Of a DNA stretch of 30,000 nt, positions 15,571 to 24,014 are shown piece by piece. The notes beneath the pieces were generated by a model, which did not search any database, had not been told where the DNA came from, and saw only the letters and a list, made by a program, of their open reading frames with translations. This DNA comes from CAZFBA01 sp964517135 (GTDB lineage: Bacteria; Cyanobacteriota; Vampirovibrionia; JBFMGH01): contig CAZFBA010000044.1 in assembly GCA_964517135.1 (NCBI GenBank), forward strand, positions 1 through 30,000. The letters are read 5' to 3'. The translations under genes and the position numbers were made by a program. Positions within the stretch are counted from its first letter, which is position 1. Each line of letters opens with the position of its first letter.

Positions 15571-15607
15571 GGGGCTTCGCCCCCTCAGTGCCCTCCCTCC
15601 CTCCCCC
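15571..15607. other. GC-rich island: hairpin plus G-quadruplex motif
   Basis: A GGGGGC-TTC-GCCCCC hairpin is followed by CCCTCCCTCCCTCCCCC at 15591-15607. On the minus strand this reads as four G-runs separated by single A, the most stable class of intramolecular G-quadruplex motif. It is striking in an AT-rich spacer. Confidence 0.75.
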
Positions 15608-15697
15608 AGAGGTCAGTTTTCAGGAATTATACACTCTATAAATAGATCCTTCGCAGTGCTCTGGATGACTTAAAAGTTCTAAAGAGGCTAATAACTA

Positions 15698-15722
15698 CCG
15701 GAGCGAACTAAGTTCGCTCCGG
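15698..15722. repeat. Perfect 11-bp hairpin
   Basis: CCGGAGCGAAC-TAA-GTTCGCTCCGG. No T-tract follows directly, so its role (terminator, mRNA end, or repeat) is open. Confidence 0.7.
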
Positions 15723-15940
15723 AGAGAGTTTTATTTCGGGCTAATTCAGGCATTCAATAAACTTTGATATGGTCAATCTTTGCAAAAACCCTGATTTTGT
15801 TGTATCTCCTGTGCATACGATTTCTATAAACTTTTATTACATTTTTCTTACACCCTGTTCCAAACCTGCTTTGACAGGTCTTATAATCTTTAGGAACAAT
15901 AGAGTGTTAACCAGAGAATAAGCAAAAAGAAAAGAGTTTT

Positions 15941-16531
15941 ATGAGCGCTTTAGTTTCTATAGGACAAAAATTAACTCCTAAAAATGTTACCCTTGGCGTT
16001 ATTGCAACTAATATGGTATGCAGGCCAATTATAACCCTTTCAAACAAATCTATACCAGAAGAGACAAGGCGATATACTGCAACCCGTGAGTTTTTCACAG
16101 AGTTTTTTGGTGCGCTGACTACGTTTTCATTTGCTACATATTTTGGGGAAAACTTAATACCCAGGCTGGCGGCCAAAAAATGGGGTGTAAATCTAACTAA
16201 AGACCTCGCTAAAACAATAAACAACTCGAGCTGGGATAAACTGGCTGTCAACCCAGTATTCCAGAAAATCAAAGCTACCCGTATACTGAGTTCATTTGCC
16301 ACGACAGCAATTGCAGTAGCTATACTGACGCCAATACTGAATAATCTGGTTCTCAACAAAATTATGGGTAAAATTTCCGGTAAAAAATCTCCAGAAACCC
16401 CGCAGGTCTCAGGACCGCTTTTAGCAAGCCCTATCAGTGATACAAAGCAACCCAGAAGTGATGCTTTTGAGAGTTTTCTTCAATCCAGGCTTAAGAATGC
16501 ACCGGATAAACCTGTAAATTATCAGGCATGA
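15941..16531 (+). CDS. Hypothetical membrane protein, 196 aa
   Basis: No family is recognised. The Shine-Dalgarno is weak (AAAGAG). Hydrophobic segments lie at about residues 12-28, 48-64 (FFGALTTFSFATYFG) and 108-130 (ILSSFATTAIAVAILTPIL). The C-terminal 55 residues are Pro/Ser/Lys-rich and probably disordered. Gly and Ala/Thr-rich helices and a long soluble tail recall the 421-aa protein at 12997, though I see no clear alignment. A TATAAT at 15882-15887 is a candidate -10 without a recognisable -35. It is convergent with the TPR gene, 58 bases apart, with no strong terminator between them. Confidence 0.72.
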   Translation: MSALVSIGQKLTPKNVTLGVIATNMVCRPIITLSNKSIPEETRRYTATREFFTEFFGALTTFSFATYFGENLIPRLAAKKWGVNLTKDLAKTINNSSWDKLAVNPVFQKIKATRILSSFATTAIAVAILTPILNNLVLNKIMGKISGKKSPETPQVSGPLLASPISDTKQPRSDAFESFLQSRLKNAPDKPVNYQA

Positions 16532-16589
16532 GTTCGTTTAGAGTTTGATACAGGTTAAAAACCCAGAACTTAACAAGCTTATTAACCTC

Positions 16590-17315
16590 TTATAGCCTGT
16601 CTTTTACCCAGTTGATATAACGTTTCAGGTCAGAGATGTTTTCTTTTACAAATTTTTCCTGCGGTACCAGCTTGTGAGCATGCTCATATTCTGCCAGAGC
16701 CTTTTCATAGTAGGGCAGTGACTTCAGGTATTCTTTATTGTTTTTAAGCTCATCAGCCTGTATCCAGTAGAGCCGGGCAAGATGAGTTCTGGCATTAAAA
16801 TATTCAGGGTTCAGAGTCAGTGCTTTATTTAACAGTTCAAGGGCTTTATCATAGTTTTTATACTGAAAACCGTATATCATACCCATGTTTGAGTAGGGCC
16901 ATTCAAACTCAGGGGATTCATCTATTGCATTTTGATAGCATTCAATTGCCCTATCGTATTCTTTTTTCCTGAAATGATATCTGTAGCCTTCAATGTTCAG
17001 GTGTATTGCTTCTTCGCTGATATTATCTGATCTGGGCAGCCTTGTAGCCAGGTAATTTTCGGCTTTTTTAGCAGATTCAGATTCCGGGGCTGTCTCAATA
17101 GCCCTGCGTAAAAATTCTTTTGATAAATTAACATGACCTGCCTCTTTGCTTTTTACACCTTCGCTATAATAATATGAAGCCAGCACAGGCTTATAGATCA
17201 TATAGCCTCCAAAGCCAAGCAGTGCAAGCAGGCCTGCAAGCAATGCAATAACTATAAGGCAACCAATAACGATCTTTTTGAGGTCTTGATTCATTGCTTC
17301 TTCGCTGTAGGTCAT
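16590..17315 (-). CDS. Membrane-anchored TPR protein, 241 aa
   Basis: One membrane helix at residues 14-40 acts as an N-terminal signal anchor. It is followed by tetratricopeptide repeats at about 46-79, 104-137, 138-171 and 172-220, with the classic pattern (for example YSNMGMIYGFQYKNYDKALELLNKALTLNP). The TPR part would lie outside the inner membrane or in the periplasm and bind protein partners. The start is at the first ATG, with AGGGGA upstream; a second ATG at residue 8 is an alternative. TPR proteins are too general for a specific function, and the neighbours do not add one. Confidence 0.85.
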   Translation of the reverse strand: MTYSEEAMNQDLKKIVIGCLIVIALLAGLLALLGFGGYMIYKPVLASYYYSEGVKSKEAGHVNLSKEFLRRAIETAPESESAKKAENYLATRLPRSDNISEEAIHLNIEGYRYHFRKKEYDRAIECYQNAIDESPEFEWPYSNMGMIYGFQYKNYDKALELLNKALTLNPEYFNARTHLARLYWIQADELKNNKEYLKSLPYYEKALAEYEHAHKLVPQEKFVKENISDLKRYINWVKDRL

Positions 17316-17485
17316 TATTTTGAGTTCCCCTGTTGTTTTCAGGTTACTTACATATTATACATATTATAAAAGATTTAAATGGCTTGCATAAGTCTTATAT
17401 CATTTTGTTTTCTAAACCGTTTTCTGCTTTAACAAAAAACAAAAACATCAGGCCTGACCTGCTTGAATCTTGCTAATGATGAATG

Positions 17486-18517
17486 CTAAACAGTATTATA
17501 AGACTGAAGTTCTCTAATATTCTGGAGTTTTTCTATTGAATAGCTGCAAATTTCTATCATAGCGTGACAGAGAAGAGCTGAAGTCTTGATTTCTTCTTTC
17601 CAGGGGTAATAACCACAAACAGGATAAAGAATCGTCAGAGGATTGTTAGGAAAATCTGCACAAATACGGGGTCTTTCTTCTGATTCATAAATCAAGCAGT
17701 GATTATCATCTGAAATTTTTGTACAGTAATAAAAATAGATATTTTCAGTATCTATAAACTCGTTCATAACAAAATCAACATACTCTGGGAACTTTTCTCT
17801 TGCTGCTTCTATTGACTCATAAGGTACAAAAACCCTGGTAAACTGTTCAGCAAAAGAATCACCGAGGCTGGCTTTCTTTTTCAACTCTTCATAACTATAT
17901 TGCGCACTGGCCAGACGACAACAGGTACCGGTTCTTTTGCAGTGAAAATTTTTATGATGTTCCTGTATGCGCTTTATTTCTTTATTTATATCTTCTGATA
18001 TCCTGTTTTTAATTATATAATCCATGGCATCCTGCCAGTCATTGTACGCACAATCAGGGTGCAGAAAGGTTAACAGCTTAAATGGATAGTTTTTCAATTC
18101 TGGTGGTTTCTCCTGACTGTTTGAATAGTTCTCAGAGTCTTTTAGCCTGTAGAATACAGCTGATTCACTAAAGTTAAGAACCTTTGCAACATAGTCTTTA
18201 TTAATTCTTGCTGCGGAGAGGTGGTTTTGCTGAATATTAAAGGCAGAAATTTCCTCTAAAGAAAGCGTTTCATAGCCATGAGCGACAAAGTCATTACTAA
18301 AAACCTGCCAGAATGCTTTGTTTTTGTCTTCAGAATAACATATATCTATAATCTCAGAGGGGGTTTTATTTGTATAAATCAGTGTATGGCAGGCCCTGCA
18401 ATTATTACATTTTATTTCAGTTTTTATTTTATCTGCCAGCACAAAAAATTCATCCTGTGCTTTTTTGAATATTTGCCTGTATAGCTTTCTTTCAGAGGTT
18501 AGTTGCTCTTTTAACAC
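17486..18517 (-). CDS. YkgJ-type cysteine-cluster (CxxxCxxCC-like) protein, 343 aa
   Basis: The GTG start has a good ribosome binding site (AAGGGA, 6 bases spacing). The C-terminal half carries the YkgJ family cluster: Cys193, Cys199 and Cys200 (CKRTGTCC), then Cys265, Cys274 (CLIYESEERPRIC), Cys286 and Cys301. Such proteins are thought to bind Zn or an Fe-S cluster; biochemical roles are poorly known. An extra N-terminal motif, Cys37-x2-Cys40-x2-Cys43-His (CNNCRACH), may bind a second metal and is not part of the usual short YkgJ domain. There is no signal peptide. It is monocistronic or loosely followed by the TPR gene 170 bases away. Confidence 0.82.
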   Translation of the reverse strand: MLKEQLTSERKLYRQIFKKAQDEFFVLADKIKTEIKCNNCRACHTLIYTNKTPSEIIDICYSEDKNKAFWQVFSNDFVAHGYETLSLEEISAFNIQQNHLSAARINKDYVAKVLNFSESAVFYRLKDSENYSNSQEKPPELKNYPFKLLTFLHPDCAYNDWQDAMDYIIKNRISEDINKEIKRIQEHHKNFHCKRTGTCCRLASAQYSYEELKKKASLGDSFAEQFTRVFVPYESIEAAREKFPEYVDFVMNEFIDTENIYFYYCTKISDDNHCLIYESEERPRICADFPNNPLTILYPVCGYYPWKEEIKTSALLCHAMIEICSYSIEKLQNIRELQSYNTV

Positions 18518-18614
18518 ATTATTCCCTTTTTTCCTAATGTCTTACCTGGTTTCAAGCTTTATTAGACTGCTTTTTGTGATTTAGAATTATAACTCAAACC
18601 GGTGTATAAATTAT

Positions 18615-18634
18615 CAAGTTATGCATCAGCCTTA
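18615..18634 (+). repeat. Right-end fragment of the MITE-like repeat
   Basis: AAGTTATGCATCAGCCTTA resembles the right end of the 2345-2528 element (AGTTATGCATTAGTCTTA). No matching left end is found nearby, so it is a remnant or a chance match. Confidence 0.4.
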
Positions 18635-18729
18635 ACATTATATCTAAACTATAAACCCTTTTTGGTTTTTAAGCAAAAACAGGAATGAATATTAAGATAC
18701 AAAAACACACTACAGGTATAAAAACTTTA

Positions 18730-19422
18730 TCAGTCTCCTGAAATAAATGTTATAAGTCTCCATTTAGCGTTTTTGTCTTTCTCAAAGACAGCTCTGCAAT
18801 CTATTGGCCTGCCTGCAAAATATTTATATACATAAACCTGCCTTCCATCTGACAAATTGACGCCTATATACTCAAGATCATTGTATTTCAAGGATTCTCC
18901 ATAAACAGGTTTGACAATTTTATATGTAACAGTACCTGCTGGCATAAGTGTATCACCTTTTCTGGTGTATATATTGACATCTTCACCAATTATAACCCCA
19001 AAAGTATAGCTATCAAAATTATCTGGCCATACACTATAATAATATGGAGCAGCAAACATATCTTCACCTACGAAGCTTCCGCCATATTTCAGCACTCTTT
19101 TGAATTCTTTCCAGAAGGTTTCACTGCGGCTGGTTTTATGTCCTGGTTTAAGATCCCAGAACTTAAGAAAATCTTGATAGCCTTGACCCGGCCCAAAAGT
19201 AAAGTTTATATTTCTATCTATAAAAGGATCAAGTGCTTCAAGATCTTTGTTTTCTGCTATTTCCAGAAGGTTTTTACGAAAATCTCTAAAGCTTTCAATA
19301 TATTGACCCTGATCAACAGGATATAATGTCACATCTTCAAATGTTGCAGGCTTTTCAGCTTTTGCCGGTATGCAAATAGCAAACATTGTAATAAAAAGAA
19401 TACTGATAAATGTCTTGTTCAT
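18730..19422 (-). CDS. Secreted protein with C-terminal SH3-like domain, 230 aa
   Basis: A Sec signal peptide is clear: MNKTF, a hydrophobic core, then a probable cut after AKA near residue 22. There is no lipobox, so the mature protein is soluble in the periplasm or outside. The C-terminal ~57 residues (LEYIGVNLSDGRQVYVYKYFAGRPIDCRAVF...WRLITFISGD) form a beta-rich bacterial SH3-like unit. The preceding 150 residues include GPGQGYQDFLKFWDL and are of unknown fold. Similar proteins are often annotated as hypothetical lipoproteins with a closing F-I-x-G-D motif. The Shine-Dalgarno is AAAGGA. It may act at the cell wall, but no catalytic residues are apparent. Confidence 0.78.
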   Translation of the reverse strand: MNKTFISILFITMFAICIPAKAEKPATFEDVTLYPVDQGQYIESFRDFRKNLLEIAENKDLEALDPFIDRNINFTFGPGQGYQDFLKFWDLKPGHKTSRSETFWKEFKRVLKYGGSFVGEDMFAAPYYYSVWPDNFDSYTFGVIIGEDVNIYTRKGDTLMPAGTVTYKIVKPVYGESLKYNDLEYIGVNLSDGRQVYVYKYFAGRPIDCRAVFEKDKNAKWRLITFISGD

Positions 19423-19514
19423 TTTTTATCCTTTCAAGATCTTGTCACCTGATAACTGGAAAAAGAGTATTTATAACATTTTACTTCCTGAGCCTGTCTT
19501 TTGATAGAAATTTC

Positions 19515-19566
19515 TCGAGGGTTTTTTGAAAATCGAAAAGTTTTCATCTTGTGCCTGATCAGGTAT
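19515..19566 (-). repeat. Left-end fragment of the MITE-like repeat
   Basis: Read on the minus strand, TGATCAGGCACAAG followed by AAAACTTTTCGATTTTCAAAA aligns with the left half of the copies at 2345 and 14993. The right end is not recognisable. Confidence 0.5.
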
Positions 19567-19671
19567 TACGCAGCCCGGGATAAAACCATACCCTTACTGA
19601 ATAACTGATTTTCTGTCTTTCTATCATACAGGGTAAGCTGATACGGTTTTGAAAATCATGAAAACCAGTAA

Positions 19672-19699
19672 AAAAAAGAGGATATAGACACCCCTTTTT
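19672..19699 (-). terminator. Terminator of the ATP synthase operon
   Basis: On the minus strand AAAAAGGGG-TGTCTATAT-CCTCTTTTT pairs over 9 bp (one G-T) and runs on into T. It starts 22 bases past the atpG stop codon. Confidence 0.8.
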
Positions 19700-19720
19700 A
19701 GCTAATGATTAAATTATCAA

Positions 19721-20635
19721 CTACTTAAGGGCATCAGCACCGCTTACTACCTCAAGTATTTCCTGTGTTATTGATGCCTGACGTTCTTTATTGTACTTAA
19801 GTGTCAGACTTCCAATCATGTCTTCAGCGTTGTCAGTAGCGCTCTTCATTGCAGTCATGCGACTGGTAAGTTCACTGGCATAAGCTTCTAACATTGCCTG
19901 GTATATTCTATTAGACATATACATAGGTATTACACGCTGTAAAACCTCTTCTGGAGTAGGCTCAATAAGCATTTCAGCTCCCGGGCCGCCAAATTCTTTA
20001 GTATCATATTTAGGTAATTCCAGTGGCAGCAGGGGCCATAATTCAGGAGAATTACCTACTTTTGACCTGTATTCTGTTGTTAAAATTTCAATTTTATCAA
20101 CTTTGCCCTCAACATAAGCTTCTGCAACATCTTCTGCAATAACAGAAGCTTCTACCGGTGTTACAAGCTCATTGAGATTATTGTAAAGCTTAACAATATC
20201 AACCTTGGCACTTCTTTTTAAACCGTTATAAGCACGCTGACCAATAATATACAGCTTTGTACCTATGCCCTGTTCTTCAAGTTCCAGTGCATGTTCAAGT
20301 GTTAATCTGACAATGTTTGTGTTATAAGGCCCTGATAGCCCTTTATTAGATGCAACAACAATGATTGCAACGTTTTTAATTTCACGTGTTTTAATTAACT
20401 CAGGGAAGTTTTCAATGGCTTTTTCATATTTAAGCTGAGCCAGTTTCAATGAAACGTTTGTGGCCAGAAGCCTTTTAAAAGCATTAAGCAATTCCTGTGA
20501 AAAAGGACGTGCTATTTTAACCCTATTTTCAGCCTTTTTCAGCTTGGTAGTTGAGATCATGTACATGGCCTGGGTTATTTTTTGAGTGCTCTTAACGCTT
20601 TTTATTCTTCTTTTTATGTCTTTCAGGGAAGGCAT
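19721..20635 (-). CDS. atpG: F1Fo ATP synthase subunit gamma
   Basis: Gamma is the central rotor shaft of F1. The N-terminal helix (MPSLKDIKRRIKSVKSTQKITQAMYMISTTKL) and C-terminal helix (SRMTAMKSATDNAEDMIGSLTLKYNKERQASITQEILEVV) are the two strongly conserved ends that form the coiled-coil shaft. A Rossmann-like middle part (VVASNKGLSGPYNTN) lies between them. The length, 304 aa, is normal. I do not see the inserted regulatory segment of chloroplast and cyanobacterial gamma. The Shine-Dalgarno AGAGGT precedes ATG. It is the last gene of the operon, 77 bases after atpA. Confidence 0.97.
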   Translation of the reverse strand: MPSLKDIKRRIKSVKSTQKITQAMYMISTTKLKKAENRVKIARPFSQELLNAFKRLLATNVSLKLAQLKYEKAIENFPELIKTREIKNVAIIVVASNKGLSGPYNTNIVRLTLEHALELEEQGIGTKLYIIGQRAYNGLKRSAKVDIVKLYNNLNELVTPVEASVIAEDVAEAYVEGKVDKIEILTTEYRSKVGNSPELWPLLPLELPKYDTKEFGGPGAEMLIEPTPEEVLQRVIPMYMSNRIYQAMLEAYASELTSRMTAMKSATDNAEDMIGSLTLKYNKERQASITQEILEVVSGADALK

Positions 20636-20712
20636 TGTTAACCTCTTGTTTTTACTATATTTTTGCTTTTATGGTAATGGTTTTCATTATTATCTGATTT
20701 ATAATTTGACCA

Positions 20713-22392
20713 TTATTCTTTATTTTCAGGCTCTTTTGCTGTTTTGTCTTCAGAATTTGCCGCTTCTCCAGGGAGTTCTGGGGGTGTTTTAGCAGCTTCA
20801 ATTTGTTCAGTATTCTTTTTCTGGTCTTCCAGCTTTTTTTCTTCTGCTTTCTGAGTAACTATTCCAGATATTTCAATGCCAAAAACAGTTTCCAGAAGCT
20901 TATCCATTCCATCCAGTATAGTTTTAAGCTGTTCATCGGATAGTTTATCACCTTTATTTAGATGATCTTCAATCTCTTTATAGTTGGCGGTCATAAACTT
21001 AATCCATTCGTCTTTAAATTTAGGTATTTGCCTATTATCAATCTTATCGAGTTTAGCGTTACTGGCGGCGATAATAAAAGTTACTTGCTGTGCAATACTC
21101 AGTGGTGTATATTGTAGTTGTTTAAGAACCTCAGTAATCTTTTGCCCTCTAAGAAGCTGGGCCTGTGTCGCTTTATCAAGGTCACTGGCAAACTGTGCAA
21201 AAGATTCAAGCTCTCTAAACTGGGCCAGTTCTAGCCTTAATTTACCTGCAACAGATTTAATAGCTTTAGTCTGGGCTGCACCTCCAACCCTTGAAACTGA
21301 TATACCTGAGTTAATGGCTGGCCTGACACCAGCATTAAAGAGATCAGACTCAAGGAATATCTGTCCATCGGTAATTGAAATAACGTTTGTAGGTATGTAT
21401 GCTGAAACGTCGCCTGCCTGTGTTTCAATAATAGGCAGAGCAGTTAGAGATCCTCCGCCAAGTTCATCACTTAACTTGGCTGCACGTTCCAGTAAACGGC
21501 TGTGCAGGTAGAAAACATCTCCCGGGTAGGCTTCACGACCTGGAGGCCTTCTGAGCAGCAGGCTCATCGTTCTGTAGGCCCAGGCGTGTTTGGTAAGGTC
21601 ATCATAAATTACAAGTGCGTGTTTGCCTGATTCCATAAACTCTTCGCCAACAGCAGCACCGGCATAAGGTGCCAAATATTGAAGAGGTGCTGGCTGTTCA
21701 GCTGATGCCATAATTATAACAGTATAATCCATGGCACCGTTATCTTGAAGTGTTTTTATTAGCTGTGCTACAGAACTGGTTTTCTGTCCTATTGCAACAT
21801 ATATACAAAAAACATCTGTATGTTTCTGATTAATTATTGTATCAACGGCAATAGCTGTTTTACCTGTTTGTCTATCACCAATAATAAGCTCTCTTTGCCC
21901 TCTTCCTATTGGGGTCATAGCGTCAATAGCAGTAATACCTGTTTGAAGAGGTTCGCAAACTGATTTTCTATCTACAATACCGTGAGCGACAACTTCTACA
22001 GGTCTAATTTTTTCTGTATTAAGACTGCCTTTTCCATCCATAGGTCTACCCAGCGGATCAATAACACGGCCAAGCAGCCCTTCCCCTACTGGCACAGAAG
22101 CAATTTTGCCGGTTGTTTTAACGATCATACCTTCTTCAATATGCTGGTATTCGCCAAAAATAACAACACCAACATTATCTTCTTCAAGGTTCAGAACCAT
22201 ACCTATAGTACCCCGGCCATCCTGAAACTCAACCAGTTCCTGGCTCATTGCCTGTCTTAAACCAAAAATACGGGCGATACCGTCACCTACCTCGATAACA
22301 GTACCGATATTTGAGACAGTCAGTTCGACTTCATAGTTCTCTATTTTACTTTTGATAAGTGAAGATATTTCATCAGGTCTAATGCTAGTCAT
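20713..22392 (-). CDS. atpA: F1Fo ATP synthase subunit alpha with extended C-terminal tail
   Basis: This is the non-catalytic nucleotide-binding subunit of F1. Walker A is GDRQTGKT at 172-179. The arginine-finger region ISVSRVGGAAQ and the N-terminal beta-barrel (residues 25-95) are present. The length is 559 aa, against about 503-515 for the family. The extra ~45 residues are a charged Glu/Lys/Pro/Ala tail after the normal end (IVTQKAEEKKLEDQ onward), predicted disordered. A clean TAA follows, so it is not obviously a frameshift. The ribosome binding site is AAGGGT. Subunits beta and epsilon are not next to it, as in cyanobacterial atp1/atp2 organisation. Confidence 0.97.
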   Translation of the reverse strand: MTSIRPDEISSLIKSKIENYEVELTVSNIGTVIEVGDGIARIFGLRQAMSQELVEFQDGRGTIGMVLNLEEDNVGVVIFGEYQHIEEGMIVKTTGKIASVPVGEGLLGRVIDPLGRPMDGKGSLNTEKIRPVEVVAHGIVDRKSVCEPLQTGITAIDAMTPIGRGQRELIIGDRQTGKTAIAVDTIINQKHTDVFCIYVAIGQKTSSVAQLIKTLQDNGAMDYTVIIMASAEQPAPLQYLAPYAGAAVGEEFMESGKHALVIYDDLTKHAWAYRTMSLLLRRPPGREAYPGDVFYLHSRLLERAAKLSDELGGGSLTALPIIETQAGDVSAYIPTNVISITDGQIFLESDLFNAGVRPAINSGISVSRVGGAAQTKAIKSVAGKLRLELAQFRELESFAQFASDLDKATQAQLLRGQKITEVLKQLQYTPLSIAQQVTFIIAASNAKLDKIDNRQIPKFKDEWIKFMTANYKEIEDHLNKGDKLSDEQLKTILDGMDKLLETVFGIEISGIVTQKAEEKKLEDQKKNTEQIEAAKTPPELPGEAANSEDKTAKEPENKE

Positions 22393-22405
22393 ATTTAGAA
22401 TACCC

Positions 22406-22951
22406 TTATATTAGTTGTTGCTTAATTCTTTCAAGGCGGCCATAGACGCTACCGTCAATAATATTGTCTTCAACCTGTATGATAACCCCGCCAAGGATAT
22501 CAGGGCTGACTTTTAATTCAACTTCTACCTGCTTTGACAGTATTTCAGAAAGCTTCAATCGTATATTTTCTTTTATACCATCATCAATATTGATTGCGGT
22601 TGTTATTTTTGCTGTAAGAATATTAAATTTCTTATTAAATAGAGTTTTAAAACTGTCAACAATAGCATCATAGATAAACATTCTATTTCTATCAATGAGC
22701 AATTTAACCAGTGTAATAACTGAAGGATTTATTTTGCCATCAAAAATCTTTTCTATAACCTCTTTTTTATCTTTTAAAGGTATAACAGGATGCTCAAGAA
22801 AGACCTTTAAATCACTATTTTCTTTAATAGTATTTGCCACCAGAGGTATATCATTTTTAACGTAATCTAAAGTCTGGTTTTCATCTGCAATTTGCAGCAT
22901 TGCTTCTGCGTATCTATCAGCTATTGTTGATATTCCAGTGCTATTAGTCAT
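22406..22951 (-). CDS. atpH: F1Fo ATP synthase subunit delta
   Basis: Delta (OSCP) joins the top of F1 to the b/b' stator stalk. The 181 residues have the expected N-terminal helical bundle (ADRYAEAMLQIADE...) and the C-terminal motif VSPDILGGVIIQVEDNIIDGSVYGRLERI, which is diagnostic. It starts 3 bases after the b subunit stop, with AAGGT overlapping the end of that gene. The position between b and alpha is the standard order. Confidence 0.95.
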   Translation of the reverse strand: MTNSTGISTIADRYAEAMLQIADENQTLDYVKNDIPLVANTIKENSDLKVFLEHPVIPLKDKKEVIEKIFDGKINPSVITLVKLLIDRNRMFIYDAIVDSFKTLFNKKFNILTAKITTAINIDDGIKENIRLKLSEILSKQVEVELKVSPDILGGVIIQVEDNIIDGSVYGRLERIKQQLI

Positions 22952-22954
22952 TGA

Positions 22955-23521
22955 TTATTTTACCTTAATATTTGAAAGATCATTAACAAAGTTTTCTATC
23001 ATCTGTTTATGCCAGTTTTCATCCAGTGATTGCTTGATATTATCTCTTGCCACTTCGATAGCAGCATTAGTTAATCGCTGTTGAATATCGCTTGCGGCCT
23101 GTTTTTTTTCATTTTCGATAGTTTTGTGGGCCTGTTCAAGAATTTTGTGTGCCTGTGTTTCAGCGTCTTTAATAATCTGTTCTTTTAGCACTTTAGCAGT
23201 ATTTTCAGCATCTTCAAGGATCTTATTAGCCTCATCTCTGGCTGAACCAAGGCTTTTTTCAGCTTCTTTAAGTTGTTTGATAGCCTCTTCTCTGTTTTTA
23301 ATAGCCTCATGAATATTATTAACAATATCTGTCTGGGTTTTATCAATACCACTCAAAAGGTTATAGCGTTTTATAAGCCAGTATACAAGCCCGAATGCAA
23401 TACAAATGAAGATAATATTTGAGTGAATAACTAAATCAAATAATGAAAGATGTGCATGTTCAGCTGCTTCAGATGCTGATTCGTCTATAGCTGCCATTAT
23501 GAAGTAAATTTTATCGAACAC
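22955..23521 (-). CDS. atpF: F1Fo ATP synthase subunit b
   Basis: This is a stator stalk subunit. A single membrane segment lies at residues about 30-48, followed by a long charged helix (residues 60-185). The start is GTG at 23521, 2 bases after the b' stop, with GAGGTTAATT as the ribosome binding site inside the end of b'. A later Met at residue 9 is an alternative start. The extra N-terminal ~25 residues before the membrane segment are longer than in E. coli and resemble cyanobacterial b subunits. Pairing with a different b' gene just upstream implies a b-b' heterodimer. Confidence 0.93.
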   Translation of the reverse strand: MFDKIYFIMAAIDESASEAAEHAHLSLFDLVIHSNIIFICIAFGLVYWLIKRYNLLSGIDKTQTDIVNNIHEAIKNREEAIKQLKEAEKSLGSARDEANKILEDAENTAKVLKEQIIKDAETQAHKILEQAHKTIENEKKQAASDIQQRLTNAAIEVARDNIKQSLDENWHKQMIENFVNDLSNIKVK

Positions 23522-23523
23522 AA

Positions 23524-24000
23524 TTAACCTCGTAAGAGTTTATCAATTTTATCCTGATCAATGCCTGATATAGAAACAGTTGTACCCAGTATTTTAGAAA
23601 CAATATTCTGTGCTAAAGGAGCTACATCAGCTTTTAAAGAGTCCAGAGCTTTAAACTTTTCTTCTTCTATCTGGTTTTTGGCGTTTTTAATCTGGCTATC
23701 AGCCTGATTTTTAGCTTCAACAAGAATAGTAGATTTTTCTTTTTTACCCTCCTGTGAGAGTTCTTCTATCTGTCCCCGGGCTGTCAGTCGTGCTTTTTGC
23801 AGTTTGCTTCTATACTCTTTGATAATGTTTTCAGCATTTTCGTTTAACGACCTGGCTTCATTAATGTGTGCAGTAATAAATTCATCACGTTCTCCCATTA
23901 TTCTTCTCATAGGAACATAAAAAACATGATGCATTATAACTGCAAATATAATGAAACTAATTGCTATAACTATTAGTGTAGCGTCAAAGTGAAGTAACAT
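23524..24000 (-). CDS. atpF2: F1Fo ATP synthase subunit b' (second stator subunit)
   Basis: It has one membrane helix near residues 5-25 with a short N-terminal side, then MRRIMGERDEFI and a long amphipathic helix. This layout is typical of b' from Cyanobacteria, chloroplasts and some phototrophs. At 158 aa it is shorter than the b subunit and different in sequence, so it is not a recent duplication. A duplicated, diverged b pair placed between c and delta supports the cyanobacterial-type affiliation of the genome. The ribosome binding site is AAGAGAAG. Confidence 0.92.
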   Translation of the reverse strand: MLLHFDATLIVIAISFIIFAVIMHHVFYVPMRRIMGERDEFITAHINEARSLNENAENIIKEYRSKLQKARLTARGQIEELSQEGKKEKSTILVEAKNQADSQIKNAKNQIEEEKFKALDSLKADVAPLAQNIVSKILGTTVSISGIDQDKIDKLLRG

Positions 24001-24014
24001 AAGCTTCTCTTAAT

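Larger units (their letters stand above)
14964..15940. other. Long intergenic region, about 980 bases
   Basis: No convincing gene was found. It holds, in order: a MITE-like copy (14993-15062); a hairpin AACCTGCCTC-TATTT-GAGACAGGTT (15168-15192); an orphan rho-independent terminator (15502-15527) running into a piece of the same MITE family (GATTTTCAAAACCC); a GC-rich island with a GGGGGC-TTC-GCCCCC hairpin and a G-quadruplex motif (15570-15607); and an 11-bp perfect hairpin (15698-15722). Base composition in 15565-15607 is very unlike the AT-rich surroundings. An untranslated RNA ending at 15527 is possible. Confidence 0.6.
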
